DNA from: a bacterium
Lineage (GTDB): Bacteria > Lindowbacteria > 2-12-FULL-62-27
Direction of reading: 5' to 3'
DNA: 64,000 nucleotides
Assembly (NCBI GenBank): GCA_016202645.1
Contig: JACQOF010000140.1
Coordinates: 1 to 64,000 of the forward strand
The position numbers were made by a program, and so were the translations under genes. Shown piece by piece: positions 1-8,481 of the stretch. How positions within the stretch are numbered: the stretch's first letter is position 1; the number at the start of each line of letters is the position of its first letter. Under the pieces are notes generated by a model, which was not told the DNA's origin, searched no databases, and saw only the letters and a program-made list of their open reading frames with translations.

Positions 1-64
1 CCCGCGAAAGCGGGAATCCAGATTATCGCAGGGCGGACTGGATTCCCGCTTTCGCGGGGATGAC
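1..64. repeat. RE1 palindromic repeat, copy a (left part cut by window edge)
   Basis: Two facing arms of the form CCCGCGAAAGCGGGAATCCAG and its complement flank a short variable centre. Each arm is itself a small hairpin (CCCGC GAAA GCGGG). The outer GTCATT end of the left arm lies outside the window. This is the first of eight copies in the window, nearly all between genes. Confidence 0.9.
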
Positions 65-94
65 GAAGAGGGCTGAATAGTAACCTTTGCAGCA

Positions 95-130
95 CCCCCC
101 TCCCAACCTCCCCCTCAAGGGGGGAGGAGT
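95..130. repeat. RE2 palindromic repeat, copy a
   Basis: A C-rich then G-rich hairpin: CCCCCCTCCCAACCTCCCCC, then TCAA, then GGGGGGAGGAG. The same unit recurs near 11.4, 32.8 and 34.3 kb, with diverged copies at 17.7 and 24.3 kb. Here it lies about 55 nt before the sat start and so is too far away to act as its ribosome-binding site. Confidence 0.85.
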
Positions 131-185
131 TTTTCTATCGAGCCTCTAAAAAAGTGGTTTACGATTGCCCTTCGAGGTGTTACAT

Positions 186-1394
186 ATGTCTCTTGTGAAA
201 CGGGTAATTTCCGGTAGGGGCCTGCCGCACGGCGGCAGGCTCATCAAGAATTTTGTCTCCAAGGAAGGTCAGCGCAAGAGTCTGATCGAACGGGCCCGGC
301 GGCTCAGGCAAATCGCCGTGCCGGACCGGATCGTGTCCGACATAGAGATGCTGGCCTCCGGAGCGCTGTCGCCGCTGACGGGGTTCATGGGCAGCAAGGA
401 CCTCAAGTCAGTTCTGCGGCGGATGCACCTCGCAAACGGCCTTCCCTGGACCATCCCGATTATTCTGCCGGTCTCGGCGGCGCTGTCGGATGAGATCCGG
501 CGCGGCGAATCCGTTGCTCTGACGACTGAAGCCGGGCAGGTGCTGGCGATACTCAAGGTCGCGGAAAAATACGGCTACGACAAATCCGCCTATGCCCAGG
601 CTGTCTATCGGACGGCGTCCCTCGAACATCCGGCCGTCAAAATCCTGATGGACCAGGGCGAAGTCGCTCTGGCCGGACCGGTCCGGGTGATCGCCCGGTA
701 TCCGTACGCGAATTTTCACGAGTACCGGCTGGACCCCGAAGAGACGCGCCGCCGGTTCGCCGCGGCGGGCTGGAAACGGATCGTCGGTTTTCAGACGCGC
801 AACCCGGTCCACCGGGCGCACGAGTTCATCCAGAAATGCGCGATGGAAATCGTCGACGGGCTCCTGCTCCACCCGCTCGTCGGCGAAACAAAATCGGACG
901 ATATTCCTGCGGACGTGCGGATGAGATGTTACGAGGCCCTCATTCAGAATTACTACCCGCAAAACCGCGTGCTCCTCTCGGTCAACCCCGCCGCCATGCG
1001 ATACGCGGGGCCGCGCGAGGCGATCTTTCACGCCATCGTTCGAAAAAATTTCGGGTGCACGCATTTTATCGTCGGCCGGGACCACGCGGGGGTCGGGAAT
1101 TTCTATGGGCCGTTTGACGCGCAGGATATTTTCGACGAGTTCGACCCGCAGCTCCTCGGCATCACCCCGCTCTTTTTCGACAACAGTTTCTTCTGCCGCG
1201 CCTGCGGCAACATGGCCACGCCCAAAACCTGCCCGCACGCGCCCGAAAACCGCGTGAGCCTGTCCGGCACGCAGGTGAGGCAGATGCTTTCCGCCGGGCA
1301 AGTGCCTCCGGCGGAATTTACGCGGCCGGAAGTCGCCCAAGTTCTGATTGAACTCATGCGAACGGACAAGCCGGTCGGCGCCGGAGCGAAATAA
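186..1394 (+). CDS. sat: Sulfate adenylyltransferase (ATP sulfurylase)
   Basis: Forms adenosine 5'-phosphosulfate from ATP and sulfate in the cytoplasm, the first step of sulfate assimilation or, in reverse, of dissimilatory sulfur metabolism. The 402-residue protein carries the ATP-binding signatures QTRNPVHRAHE and GRDHAGVG and a C-terminal cysteine cluster (CRACGNMATPKTCPH) typical of the single-domain bacterial/archaeal Sat type. The frame stays open to a TTG at 165, but ATG 186 is preferred because GAGGTG at 173-178 is well spaced. No APS reductase, APS kinase or dsr gene is nearby, so its metabolic direction cannot be told here. Confidence 0.95.
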   Translation: MSLVKRVISGRGLPHGGRLIKNFVSKEGQRKSLIERARRLRQIAVPDRIVSDIEMLASGALSPLTGFMGSKDLKSVLRRMHLANGLPWTIPIILPVSAALSDEIRRGESVALTTEAGQVLAILKVAEKYGYDKSAYAQAVYRTASLEHPAVKILMDQGEVALAGPVRVIARYPYANFHEYRLDPEETRRRFAAAGWKRIVGFQTRNPVHRAHEFIQKCAMEIVDGLLLHPLVGETKSDDIPADVRMRCYEALIQNYYPQNRVLLSVNPAAMRYAGPREAIFHAIVRKNFGCTHFIVGRDHAGVGNFYGPFDAQDIFDEFDPQLLGITPLFFDNSFFCRACGNMATPKTCPHAPENRVSLSGTQVRQMLSAGQVPPAEFTRPEVAQVLIELMRTDKPVGAGAK

Positions 1395-1397
1395 GGG

Positions 1398-2078
1398 GTG
1401 GACCTGATCTGGCTGAAGGAAACCGCCTGTCCCGTCTGCGGGTCCAAATTCCAGTCCGAAAACATCCGGCAGAACAAGCTCATGCAAGTGACGGTCGACG
1501 AGGATTTCCACCCGCACTTTGAGCCGTTAAGCCCCCTCTACTACTCGGTCGTCGTCTGTCCCGACTGCTATTACGCGGAACGCCGGCAGAATTTTGAGGA
1601 ATTGAAGGGCAAGACCCTCGGCGCGGTCAAGGCCGGCGGTGGGTCCCTCCGTCAGCTCGGGGCGGGGTTCAATTTCCGGTCGATCCGGAATTTCGCGCTC
1701 TCCATCAAAAGTTTTGAACTTGGCGCACTGACGGCCCAAATCAAAAGCGAACCGTCGGACGTCATCGGCGGGATGTTCCTTCGGGCCGCCTGGACCTGCC
1801 GGGAATCGGGGGACGAATCCCTCGAGAATGTGTATCTTCGAAAGACCCTGGAATATTATGAGAAAGCGTACATGAACGAGGCGACGGAATTCGGCCAGCT
1901 GGGCACTTGCGGGTTTCAGTACATGATGGGGGAAATTTACCGCAGGCTCGGCAACCTCGAAAAAGCCCTGGAACTCTACATGCGGTCTGTCGCCAACAAG
2001 GAAATCCGCCAAAAACCCCAGGTTGAACGGCTCGCGCGCGAACAGCTGGCGGCGGTGAAGGCGAAGGTAAAGCCGTGA
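1398..2078 (+). CDS. DUF2225 family protein
   Basis: A 226-residue protein of the DUF2225 family, whose function is unknown. The N-terminus has a zinc-binding-like CPVCG, and a second CPDC motif lies around residue 52. The C-terminal half (about residues 120-215) looks like TPR-type helices (YYEKAYMNEA, LGNLEKALELYMRS). It starts with GTG three bases after sat, and its end overlaps the next ATG by four bases, so it reads as part of one transcript with the following lipoprotein and TPR gene. Confidence 0.8.
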   Translation: MDLIWLKETACPVCGSKFQSENIRQNKLMQVTVDEDFHPHFEPLSPLYYSVVVCPDCYYAERRQNFEELKGKTLGAVKAGGGSLRQLGAGFNFRSIRNFALSIKSFELGALTAQIKSEPSDVIGGMFLRAAWTCRESGDESLENVYLRKTLEYYEKAYMNEATEFGQLGTCGFQYMMGEIYRRLGNLEKALELYMRSVANKEIRQKPQVERLAREQLAAVKAKVKP

Positions 2079-2389
2079 TGAGTCCGACCTGTTTCCGCGC
2101 GGCCTTCATGGCTGCCTTGATCTGTCTTTTGGCGGGATGCACCACCGGGTTGGTCCGCGGGACGGTCGTGGACCAGTGGGGGAAACCGGTCGAGAACGCC
2201 AATATCCAGACCCTGCCGCCCACGCACTCGATTCTCTCCACCAAGGACGGGTTCGTCCTGGAAAACGTCGAGGACGGGGAGTACTCGCTGATCGCGTCGA
2301 AGGAGGGCTACAAGACCGGATCCGCCAGAGTTGAAGTTCGCGGGAAGAAAGTCACCTACGCGAACATCGTTCTCCAGAAATTCGAGTGA
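2075..2389 (+). CDS. Small lipoprotein with carboxypeptidase-regulatory-like fold
   Basis: A 104-residue precursor with a type II signal peptide and lipobox LLAGC, so it should be lipidated at Cys22 and membrane-anchored. The mature part (GTVVDQWGKPVENANI, then GFVLENVEDGEYSLIASKEGY) matches the beta-sandwich CarboxypepD_reg-like domain often found in surface proteins. ATGA overlap with DUF2225 upstream and GTGA overlap with the TPR gene downstream indicate translational coupling. No specific role can be assigned. Confidence 0.8.
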   Translation: MMSPTCFRAAFMAALICLLAGCTTGLVRGTVVDQWGKPVENANIQTLPPTHSILSTKDGFVLENVEDGEYSLIASKEGYKTGSARVEVRGKKVTYANIVLQKFE

Positions 2390-3666
2390 TTCGGTCCTTA
2401 TTTGCCCGCCTGATTTTCAGCCTGTCCGCATGCTGCATGTGTTCCGGATTCGCCTCCGCGGCCGACCGCACCGTCGCCGGGAAAATGGACGAACCTCTGG
2501 AGATATCCCTGTCGGCGTCGGACGCGCTGTCCCAATGGTCCGTGGCGGATTATCCCGAATCCCTGGTTGAGCCGGCCGGCGTTCAGCGCCTGCCGGCGGA
2601 AACGGTTTTTCTGTTCCGTCCCAGGACCATCGGGCAGGGAAGCATCCGATTTGTCAAGCGAGCGTCCGGCGGCGCTGAAATGCTCGCCTACGAAGTCGAC
2701 GTCATGATTACCGGCACGCAGCCTCTGGATATCCCGGCGGCGCCGGCGGAGCGGCCGGAGCCGGGATTGCCGCAGGCGCGGCCTGATCGGCTGCCGGCCC
2801 CAGCCGCGAAATCGGGCGGCGACCGGTCGATCTGGGCGGATCCCCTGTTCTCGCGCATGCTCCATGGCAGGCTCGGCTTCCCGGCGAAAAATCCGCCGCC
2901 GATGACGCCGACCGACACGGAAATCGCCCTCCGGAAACTCAACCCCCTGCCCTATGATTTGTCGTATGTCCTGCCCGAGGGATCCTACTTGAACAATCCG
3001 ACGCACAAAATGCCTCTGCCCGATACCCCGCCCGGCGTGGACGTCGTCCCGCCGGCATACCACCAGGCTTTGGAGCTGGCCCGCCGGGGACTTTTTGCGC
3101 AAGCCTCGGGAGTGCTGGACGAAATGGTGGCGGACATGACGAAAGGCGGAAAAAAAGTGCCGGCGGCCATTCTCTCTTTCTACCGATTCGTCAACGCCCA
3201 CATCCAGATGGAACTGCGGCAGTACCCGGAGGCGGTAACGCGGTTCCGGGCGCTGTTTGAAGACAGGGATTTTGGGCTCGGTTCGCGTTTTTACGCGGCC
3301 CTCGCCACGGAACGAAACGGCGACACGCTCGGCGCGGTCACGGCCTACCAGGGCGTTATCTCATACGATCCGGGTGGCTACTTCACGCCGGAGGCAGCCT
3401 ACCGGATCGCGCAGATTTTTTTGAGGGCGGAAGCCTACGAGAGGGCCATTGAGGAATACAAGAGTTTCATCCGGAACTACCCGCGGTCTCCATTCATTGA
3501 CGACACGGTCTTCGACCTGGCCACGATCTACGACCAGATTTACGAGCACCAGGACTTTGATCTGGCGCTCAACCTCTACGACCGGATTCTAACGGACTAC
3601 GGGGAGAGCGTCTACGTCGACACCGCGGCGTCGAGAAAAAAATTCGTGCTGGAGAACTTCTTCTAG
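2386..3666 (+). CDS. Exported TPR-repeat protein
   Basis: A 426-residue protein starting with GTG and overlapping the lipoprotein stop. Residues 1-24 form a signal peptide ending near ASAAD. The middle is proline-rich (about 110-210). The C-terminal half has TPR-like helices (EAAYRIAQIFLRAEAYERAI, DLALNLYDRILTDYGES), similar to YbgF/BamD-type periplasmic scaffolds. The partner is unknown, though the upstream lipoprotein is an obvious candidate. The start is supported by the coupled overlap. Confidence 0.75.
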   Translation: MIRSLFARLIFSLSACCMCSGFASAADRTVAGKMDEPLEISLSASDALSQWSVADYPESLVEPAGVQRLPAETVFLFRPRTIGQGSIRFVKRASGGAEMLAYEVDVMITGTQPLDIPAAPAERPEPGLPQARPDRLPAPAAKSGGDRSIWADPLFSRMLHGRLGFPAKNPPPMTPTDTEIALRKLNPLPYDLSYVLPEGSYLNNPTHKMPLPDTPPGVDVVPPAYHQALELARRGLFAQASGVLDEMVADMTKGGKKVPAAILSFYRFVNAHIQMELRQYPEAVTRFRALFEDRDFGLGSRFYAALATERNGDTLGAVTAYQGVISYDPGGYFTPEAAYRIAQIFLRAEAYERAIEEYKSFIRNYPRSPFIDDTVFDLATIYDQIYEHQDFDLALNLYDRILTDYGESVYVDTAASRKKFVLENFF

Positions 3667-3698
3667 TGTAGAGCGTCCAACATGTATTGACTTAAGAT

Positions 3699-3772
3699 CG
3701 TCATTCCCGCGAAAGCGGGAATCCAGAATGGGTTGCGACAGTGACTGGATCCCCGCGTTCGCGGGGATGACG
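3699..3772. repeat. RE1 palindromic repeat, copy b
   Basis: Complete copy: CGTCATTCCCGCGAAAGCGG arm, short centre, then the facing arm ending GGGGATGACG. It lies between two convergent genes, where it could also act as a weak bidirectional terminator. Confidence 0.9.
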
Positions 3773-3787
3773 AATGTAAAGCATGCA

Positions 3788-5257
3788 CTAACTTTCGACG
3801 TCGATATTGTATTTGACCTTCGCGCGCTTGCGCTCCTCCTGAACCCACCGGATCAGGGTTTCCTCCCGCAGGAGCCTCAAGTAAGTCGACTGGACGATCT
3901 GGACGTCCGTGTCGGTGGGGCTGTGGGCAACGATGCGCCGCCGGCCGTTCACTTTCAGGATGTGCCACCCGAAGGAGGACTTCACCGGCTCTGACACAAC
4001 TTCACCCACCGGCGCCGCAAAAGCCGTATAGCTGATGTCCCGGTCGATGGCCGTGCCGTTCGTGACTTCGCCGATCAGCGGCAGGGGATCATAGCCGGAG
4101 GGAAAGATGAGCCGCGGCATCCAGCCGAGATGTCCGCCGTCTTTGCCGGAAGCGCCTTGGGAATGGAGGCCGGCCAGCAGGGAGAACTGGTCCGGAAACT
4201 TCTGGATGGCTTCGAGAACGCGTCCGGCCCGCTCCCGCGCCATTCCCCAGTGAGTATCGGTGACGGAGTGCGGGACAAGTTCCCGAATAAGATCCTCACT
4301 CCAGGGCCGGACGTGCGCCGGGATCCGCTCTTCGAGCTTGAAAACGTGATACCCGAACTCGGTCCGGACCGGATCGCTGATCTCGCCGGGCTGGAGCTTG
4401 AAGGTCACATCCTCGACGGAGTTGATCATGTCACCGGATTTGTAAAACCCCATGTCCCCGCCGTCCTCGGCGTCCGGCGCCTCCGAGAACCGCCGGGCGA
4501 GGGCCGGAAAATCTTTGCCGGCTTTCGCCAGTTCGTGAATTTTTTTGATGCGCTCACCCGCCGCAACGGCTTCCGTGTCCGGCGCGCCGTCGGGAACTTT
4601 CAGAAGAACCTGCCGGGCGCGGATCCGGGTCGGTTCCTGGATCCGGAGCGTGTTCGCGTCGTAATAGCGGCGGACGTCCGTCTCGGAAACCTCGGCGGAT
4701 GGAGTAAACAGGATATGGGAGATGTCAGCCTCGTAATAGAGGTCGTTGACAATTTTCGCCCATTCCGAGTCGGATACCCAGACGCCGTCGGAAAAGGGCG
4801 ACCGCGCGCGGGACACGAGAATGTCGCGTTCTGTCGATTCCTCCAGATTTTGCCACCACGCCGCCGGCGCCTGGACCAGGTAGGAATTGTAAACTTCGTC
4901 GCTCGGAAAAGCCTGCCGGACGTGACCCTGGAGTTCCTCCTTGGTCATGTAAATCCCCATTTTTTCGGCCGTCTGCTCGAGGATCTTCCTCCCGATCATC
5001 TCGTCCGCCGCCTGCTTGCGGATCTGCCGGCGCAGTCCCTCCGTCACCTCCTGGCCTTTGTACTGGTCAAGATACCGGGACACAAGATTCTCATAGTCCC
5101 GGATCGGAATGTCGTCCCCGTTGACGGTGAACGCCACTGACGCGCCAAACTGGGAGGAATCGATGTCCATCCCCCAGAAGGCAAAAATGGTGAAGAGAAA
5201 CGCAATGGCGGTCACCAGAAACACCGCCTTCATCCGCGCCCGAAGATACGAGAACAT
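3788..5257 (-). CDS. PpiD/SurA-type periplasmic peptidyl-prolyl isomerase
   Basis: A 489-residue foldase anchored by an N-terminal transmembrane segment (about residues 10-30). It is followed by a SurA_N-like chaperone region and two parvulin rotamase domains, roughly 235-320 (ARQVLLKVPDG ... FGYHVFKLEER) and 350-460 (GGHLGW ... SFGWHILKVNGR). It should help outer-membrane proteins fold in the periplasm. The order (TM, N-domain, two parvulin domains) is closer to PpiD than to SurA. A TTGAAA/TATCAT promoter ends only 10 nt before the ATG and there is no Shine-Dalgarno sequence. Confidence 0.88.
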   Translation of the reverse strand: MFSYLRARMKAVFLVTAIAFLFTIFAFWGMDIDSSQFGASVAFTVNGDDIPIRDYENLVSRYLDQYKGQEVTEGLRRQIRKQAADEMIGRKILEQTAEKMGIYMTKEELQGHVRQAFPSDEVYNSYLVQAPAAWWQNLEESTERDILVSRARSPFSDGVWVSDSEWAKIVNDLYYEADISHILFTPSAEVSETDVRRYYDANTLRIQEPTRIRARQVLLKVPDGAPDTEAVAAGERIKKIHELAKAGKDFPALARRFSEAPDAEDGGDMGFYKSGDMINSVEDVTFKLQPGEISDPVRTEFGYHVFKLEERIPAHVRPWSEDLIRELVPHSVTDTHWGMARERAGRVLEAIQKFPDQFSLLAGLHSQGASGKDGGHLGWMPRLIFPSGYDPLPLIGEVTNGTAIDRDISYTAFAAPVGEVVSEPVKSSFGWHILKVNGRRRIVAHSPTDTDVQIVQSTYLRLLREETLIRWVQEERKRAKVKYNIDVES

Positions 5258-5267
5258 GTTGCGGGGG

Positions 5268-5296
5268 ATGATAAATCAGGCGGGGGGACTTTTCAA
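5268..5296 (-). promoter_or_regulatory. Promoter of the ppiD-like gene, leaderless layout
   Basis: Reading the minus strand: -35 TTGAAA (5296-5291), 17-nt spacer, -10 TATCAT (5273-5268), then 10 nt to the ATG at 5257. Transcription would start almost at the start codon. Confidence 0.6.
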
Positions 5297-5436
5297 CCGC
5301 ACCGGGATCCCAATCTTTCAGGGTTCCGGAACTGCATTGCGGCTGTCGATATCGGTGTGTTACACATGGACGAGTATGCTTGAGCGATTGCCCAAGGTCA
5401 CCATCGCGCAAAAGTCATGAGAGGCGCGATCCGGAA

Positions 5437-6585
5437 ATGAAGCGCGTTTTGTCGAGGACATTCCTGGTCTTATTTGGAATCGCCCTCACGCTCGGCCTCC
5501 TCGAAGCGGCCCTCCGGGTTCTCGGCCTGTTTCCGCCGCCAAGCCCCGACCGGCCCGCGGAACGGACGCCCTATGGATGGCGGATGGCGCCGAACATCCG
5601 GACGTTGAATCGCGATCTCCACGGCGAGTATTCCCACATGATCCAGTCCAACGCCCACGGGATGAACGAGGACGACGTGACGATCGAAAAACCGGCGGGA
5701 ACCCGGAGGATCGCTTTTTTCGGCGATTCCTACACCGAGGCCTTTCAGGTCCGGCGGGAGGAAAATTTTGCCGAAAGGGTCGAACGGTTGCTCGGATCCC
5801 TGGGATCAGGCCGGATCCAAACACTCAATTTCGGAATGTCCGGCTATGGCCCGGATCTCTGCTATCTCCGGTACCTTCACCAGGGCCGGGAATTTTCCCC
5901 GGACATCGTCGTGCTCGTGGACCTCGTCGAAAACGACGCGCATGACGTGACGCCGGAAGCCTATCCCAGATGGCAAAAATCGGTTTACGACGTCGATGCC
6001 GATACTTGGATTCCGGCCGAGCCTGTCCCGCCCGGCGTGACGCTGGGCGTCGACCCCAGGTCCCACCGGTGGTACAGGCGGTCGCACGTATACACGATGA
6101 AACGGGAGGCGGCCGTCCGGTGGCGGACCTGGTTCCGGGAGCGGTTCGGCAAGGTCGGAAAAACCGAATTGCCGTTTCACTGGAGGATGATGCTGACGCC
6201 GCCCGATGCCTACTGGGAAAAGGCGTGGCAAACGACGGAACGGATCATTGAGCGGTTTAAGACAGACGTTGAACGGAACGGCGCAGCCTTCGTGATCGTG
6301 ATCATGCCGTCCCGGTTTGAAATTCACCCGGAATACTGGGCGGCGGTGGAGAAGCGTCATCACGTGCCTGAAAATATCGACCTATCCTTCCCCCGAAAAC
6401 AAATCCGGCGCATCGCCGAACGGCTCAATCTGAATACGATCGACTTGTACGATGCGATGAAGGCCGCCGGACAAACCCAAACGCTGTATTTCCGCCATGA
6501 CGGCCACCTCACGACGGCCGGCCACAAGGTGGTGGCGGAAGAGATATCGAAACAATGGGCGGAAAAGATAAAACCGTTAAATTAA
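5437..6585 (+). CDS. SGNH/GDSL-type membrane-anchored protein
   Basis: A 382-residue protein with an N-terminal transmembrane anchor (about residues 5-28) and an extracytoplasmic SGNH fold: block I FFGDSYTEAF (nucleophile Ser), the NFGMSGYG glycine block, and block V DGHLTTAGH with the catalytic Asp/His. Members near polysaccharide genes act as O-acetyltransferases or esterases of the AlgX/AlgJ kind; substrate here is unknown. ATG 5437 fits the anchor; the frame also opens earlier at 5380. No MBOAT gene is adjacent. Confidence 0.8.
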   Translation: MKRVLSRTFLVLFGIALTLGLLEAALRVLGLFPPPSPDRPAERTPYGWRMAPNIRTLNRDLHGEYSHMIQSNAHGMNEDDVTIEKPAGTRRIAFFGDSYTEAFQVRREENFAERVERLLGSLGSGRIQTLNFGMSGYGPDLCYLRYLHQGREFSPDIVVLVDLVENDAHDVTPEAYPRWQKSVYDVDADTWIPAEPVPPGVTLGVDPRSHRWYRRSHVYTMKREAAVRWRTWFRERFGKVGKTELPFHWRMMLTPPDAYWEKAWQTTERIIERFKTDVERNGAAFVIVIMPSRFEIHPEYWAAVEKRHHVPENIDLSFPRKQIRRIAERLNLNTIDLYDAMKAAGQTQTLYFRHDGHLTTAGHKVVAEEISKQWAEKIKPLN

Positions 6586-7296
6586 CTTTTTCTTTAGAAA
6601 TCCGCCCGGACAATAGGTCACACCCAGCCTGTCATAGTGGGTATCGACCTCAAAGTTCGGATGTCGCTTCAGAAAGGCCCGGATCGCGGCGGTCGGGTTG
6701 TCCTTCCGCCAGGCCGGTTTGCCCTGCGGCGCGTCGGCGACCCATTCCATGACGCCGTCAAAAACGACGAGGTAACTGCCCGGCGTTACGAGCTTCGAGT
6801 AGAGTCCCAGTTCCCGCAAAACATGCGCACGGGTGTGGTTGGAGTCGAGCATGACCATCACCCGGTCGTTCCTCCGCAGATGCCGCTGAACGACCTTGAT
6901 GGTCGACGGCAGAACGGAGCTGGATTCGATCAGCCGGATTCGGCGGCCGAGCCGGTGGGACTCGATCGCCCGGCGGTTGTAGCCGCGGATCGCGACATCC
7001 ACCGAAAGGACCTGGCCGCGGCCCAGGAGTTCCAGAATGGATGCGTAGAAAACCGCCGAGCCGCCGTGCGCCGTGCCCGTTTCGATGATCCAGTCCGGAC
7101 GGACGGCATGGATCAGTTCCTGCAGAACAAGCAGGTCCTCGGGAAGCTGAATGACGGGCATGCCAAGCCACTTGATGTTGTAGGAAAACCGGTTCTGCCA
7201 GCCGGAACGAGTCCAGAGCCGCGCGAGGATTTCACAACCTTCCCTGGAATAAATGTCCATCTTTCGGCCCCGGTACGTGAAATATCTCTCGCTCAT
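6577..7296 (-). CDS. CmcI-family (cephalosporin hydroxylase/rhamnosyl O-methyltransferase-like) protein
   Basis: A 239-residue class I methyltransferase-fold protein of the CmcI family: ETGTAHGGSAVFYA (SAM-binding loop), VDVAIRGYNR, MLDSNHTRAHVLRELGLYS. Family members include sugar O-methyltransferases, which fits the polysaccharide setting better than antibiotic biosynthesis. ATG 7296 overlaps the TGA of the upstream glycosyltransferase (ATGA), which fixes the start. The 3' end overlaps the convergent SGNH gene by nine bases. Confidence 0.78.
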   Translation of the reverse strand: MSERYFTYRGRKMDIYSREGCEILARLWTRSGWQNRFSYNIKWLGMPVIQLPEDLLVLQELIHAVRPDWIIETGTAHGGSAVFYASILELLGRGQVLSVDVAIRGYNRRAIESHRLGRRIRLIESSSVLPSTIKVVQRHLRRNDRVMVMLDSNHTRAHVLRELGLYSKLVTPGSYLVVFDGVMEWVADAPQGKPAWRKDNPTAAIRAFLKRHPNFEVDTHYDRLGVTYCPGGFLKKKLI

Positions 7297-8354
7297 CGCA
7301 CGTTTGGCTTTATCATAAGGGTGATCTCCTTCGCAAACGCGTCGTAGCCCGCATACGGCCGGCATTTTTCGGTCCGGGTTGCGGGATCGGTCGACCGGGC
7401 CCGGTCGAGAGCCCTTCCGACCTGCGAGATCAACTCTTGCTCCGATTCATACTCGAAGAGTTCCTCCCGGACGGCCGGAGTCAGGGCCGCGGCGTATTCG
7501 GGATTGCGCTTGGCGATCATGACGCAACCCTGTGAAAGCATTTCAAGCAGGCGCATGCTCATCCCGCAGTAAGGCGGCGTTTCCGGCTGGCTGTAGATGT
7601 CCATGCCGACTTTTGAGGACGCGTACAGCGAATAGACTTTGTCACGCTCGTAGAAGTCGCCGATAAAGCATTTCCGAATGATGGGATTGTTTCTGGCCCG
7701 GCGCCAGTTGGGGCCGGCCATGACGCCGTTTGGATACCGGCCGATCACGGCCGTGAAGAGCGCTTCACGCTCGGGCGACCACGCGCCGACGAAACACCAG
7801 TCATACCGGCGTTCGGCGGCGGGGGCGACAGCCCGGCCTTCCTGAAACCGCATGGCGATGTCCGGCACCCGGTGCGGCAGATGCGCGGCCGCGATACCGG
7901 CCTTCCTCAAATCTGAGACGTTCAGGACGGCAATGGCGTAAATTTTTTGAAAGCTTCGCGCCTCATCAACAATCCGCTCGACCCGCCTCCCGTGCTCGAT
8001 GAACCACATGTAATGAGGCACGATCGCGGCGGCCCGGCCGATAACGGGCGCCGCCACGGCGCTGCCGCGGATCAGGACAGCCGCGTCAAACCGCCCGGAC
8101 GAAACGGTCTTGAGCCACAACCGGCTGCGCCGGCCCTCGTGAGACAGCGCGGTGTTTTTGAGCAGTTCCGGATGCCGCCGGATGCGGAGATTGTGGACGA
8201 GTTTGTTCAAGGGCTTGACGAGGATCGGCTCCCAGAAAGAGGGCGCGGACATGTCGAAGAGTTCGGTCTCCCAACCGAGCTTCCGGAAGGATTCCGCCAC
8301 GCCTTCAGACAAGTGATGCGGATACCCCCCGCCGATCAGGATCCGCCGGGTCAT
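7293..8354 (-). CDS. CgeB-like glycosyltransferase
   Basis: A 353-residue GT-B-type protein of the CgeB/DUF3880-like group. The N-terminus ILIGGGYPHHLSEGVAESFRKLGW opens a Rossmann half; the C-terminal half has the donor-site run PETPPYCGMSMRLLEMLSQGCVMIAKR, as in glycosyltransferase group 1 family members. Probably transfers a sugar to a surface glycan. Start options are GTG 8378, ATG 8375 and ATG 8354; 8354 is chosen because the -10 box at 8380-8385 would leave no room for the others. Coupled to the CmcI-like gene. Confidence 0.75.
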   Translation of the reverse strand: MTRRILIGGGYPHHLSEGVAESFRKLGWETELFDMSAPSFWEPILVKPLNKLVHNLRIRRHPELLKNTALSHEGRRSRLWLKTVSSGRFDAAVLIRGSAVAAPVIGRAAAIVPHYMWFIEHGRRVERIVDEARSFQKIYAIAVLNVSDLRKAGIAAAHLPHRVPDIAMRFQEGRAVAPAAERRYDWCFVGAWSPEREALFTAVIGRYPNGVMAGPNWRRARNNPIIRKCFIGDFYERDKVYSLYASSKVGMDIYSQPETPPYCGMSMRLLEMLSQGCVMIAKRNPEYAAALTPAVREELFEYESEQELISQVGRALDRARSTDPATRTEKCRPYAGYDAFAKEITLMIKPNVR

Positions 8355-8379
8355 AAGGACACAGTCCACATACATCACC

Positions 8380-8408
8380 AGTATAAAGGCTCAATTCTCA
8401 ATGTTCAA
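8380..8408 (-). promoter_or_regulatory. Promoter of the CgeB-like/CmcI-like operon
   Basis: Minus strand -35 TTGAAC (8408-8403), 17-nt spacer, -10 TATACT (8385-8380). The -35 box lies in the left arm of the long inverted repeat 8390-8475. Confidence 0.5.
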
Positions 8409-8475
8409 TTCTCAAGTCTCAAGTTTATCATTTGCTTTGAACTTGAAAATTGAGCCTTGAACATTGAGAATTGAG
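8390..8475. repeat. Long inverted repeat between divergent genes
   Basis: Perfect 19-bp arms CTCAATTCTCAATGTTCAA (8390-8408) and its complement (8457-8475) with further partial pairing inside. It sits between the divergent CgeB-like and SGNH genes and includes the -35 box of the former. Confidence 0.9.
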
Positions 8476-8481
8476 TCTTCC

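Noticed and set aside
408-1517. Long minus-strand frame of 369 codons opposite sat
   Set aside because: It lies fully under a clear ATP sulfurylase gene, is Arg/Pro/Asp-rich as expected of a high-GC antisense frame, and has no recognisable domain.
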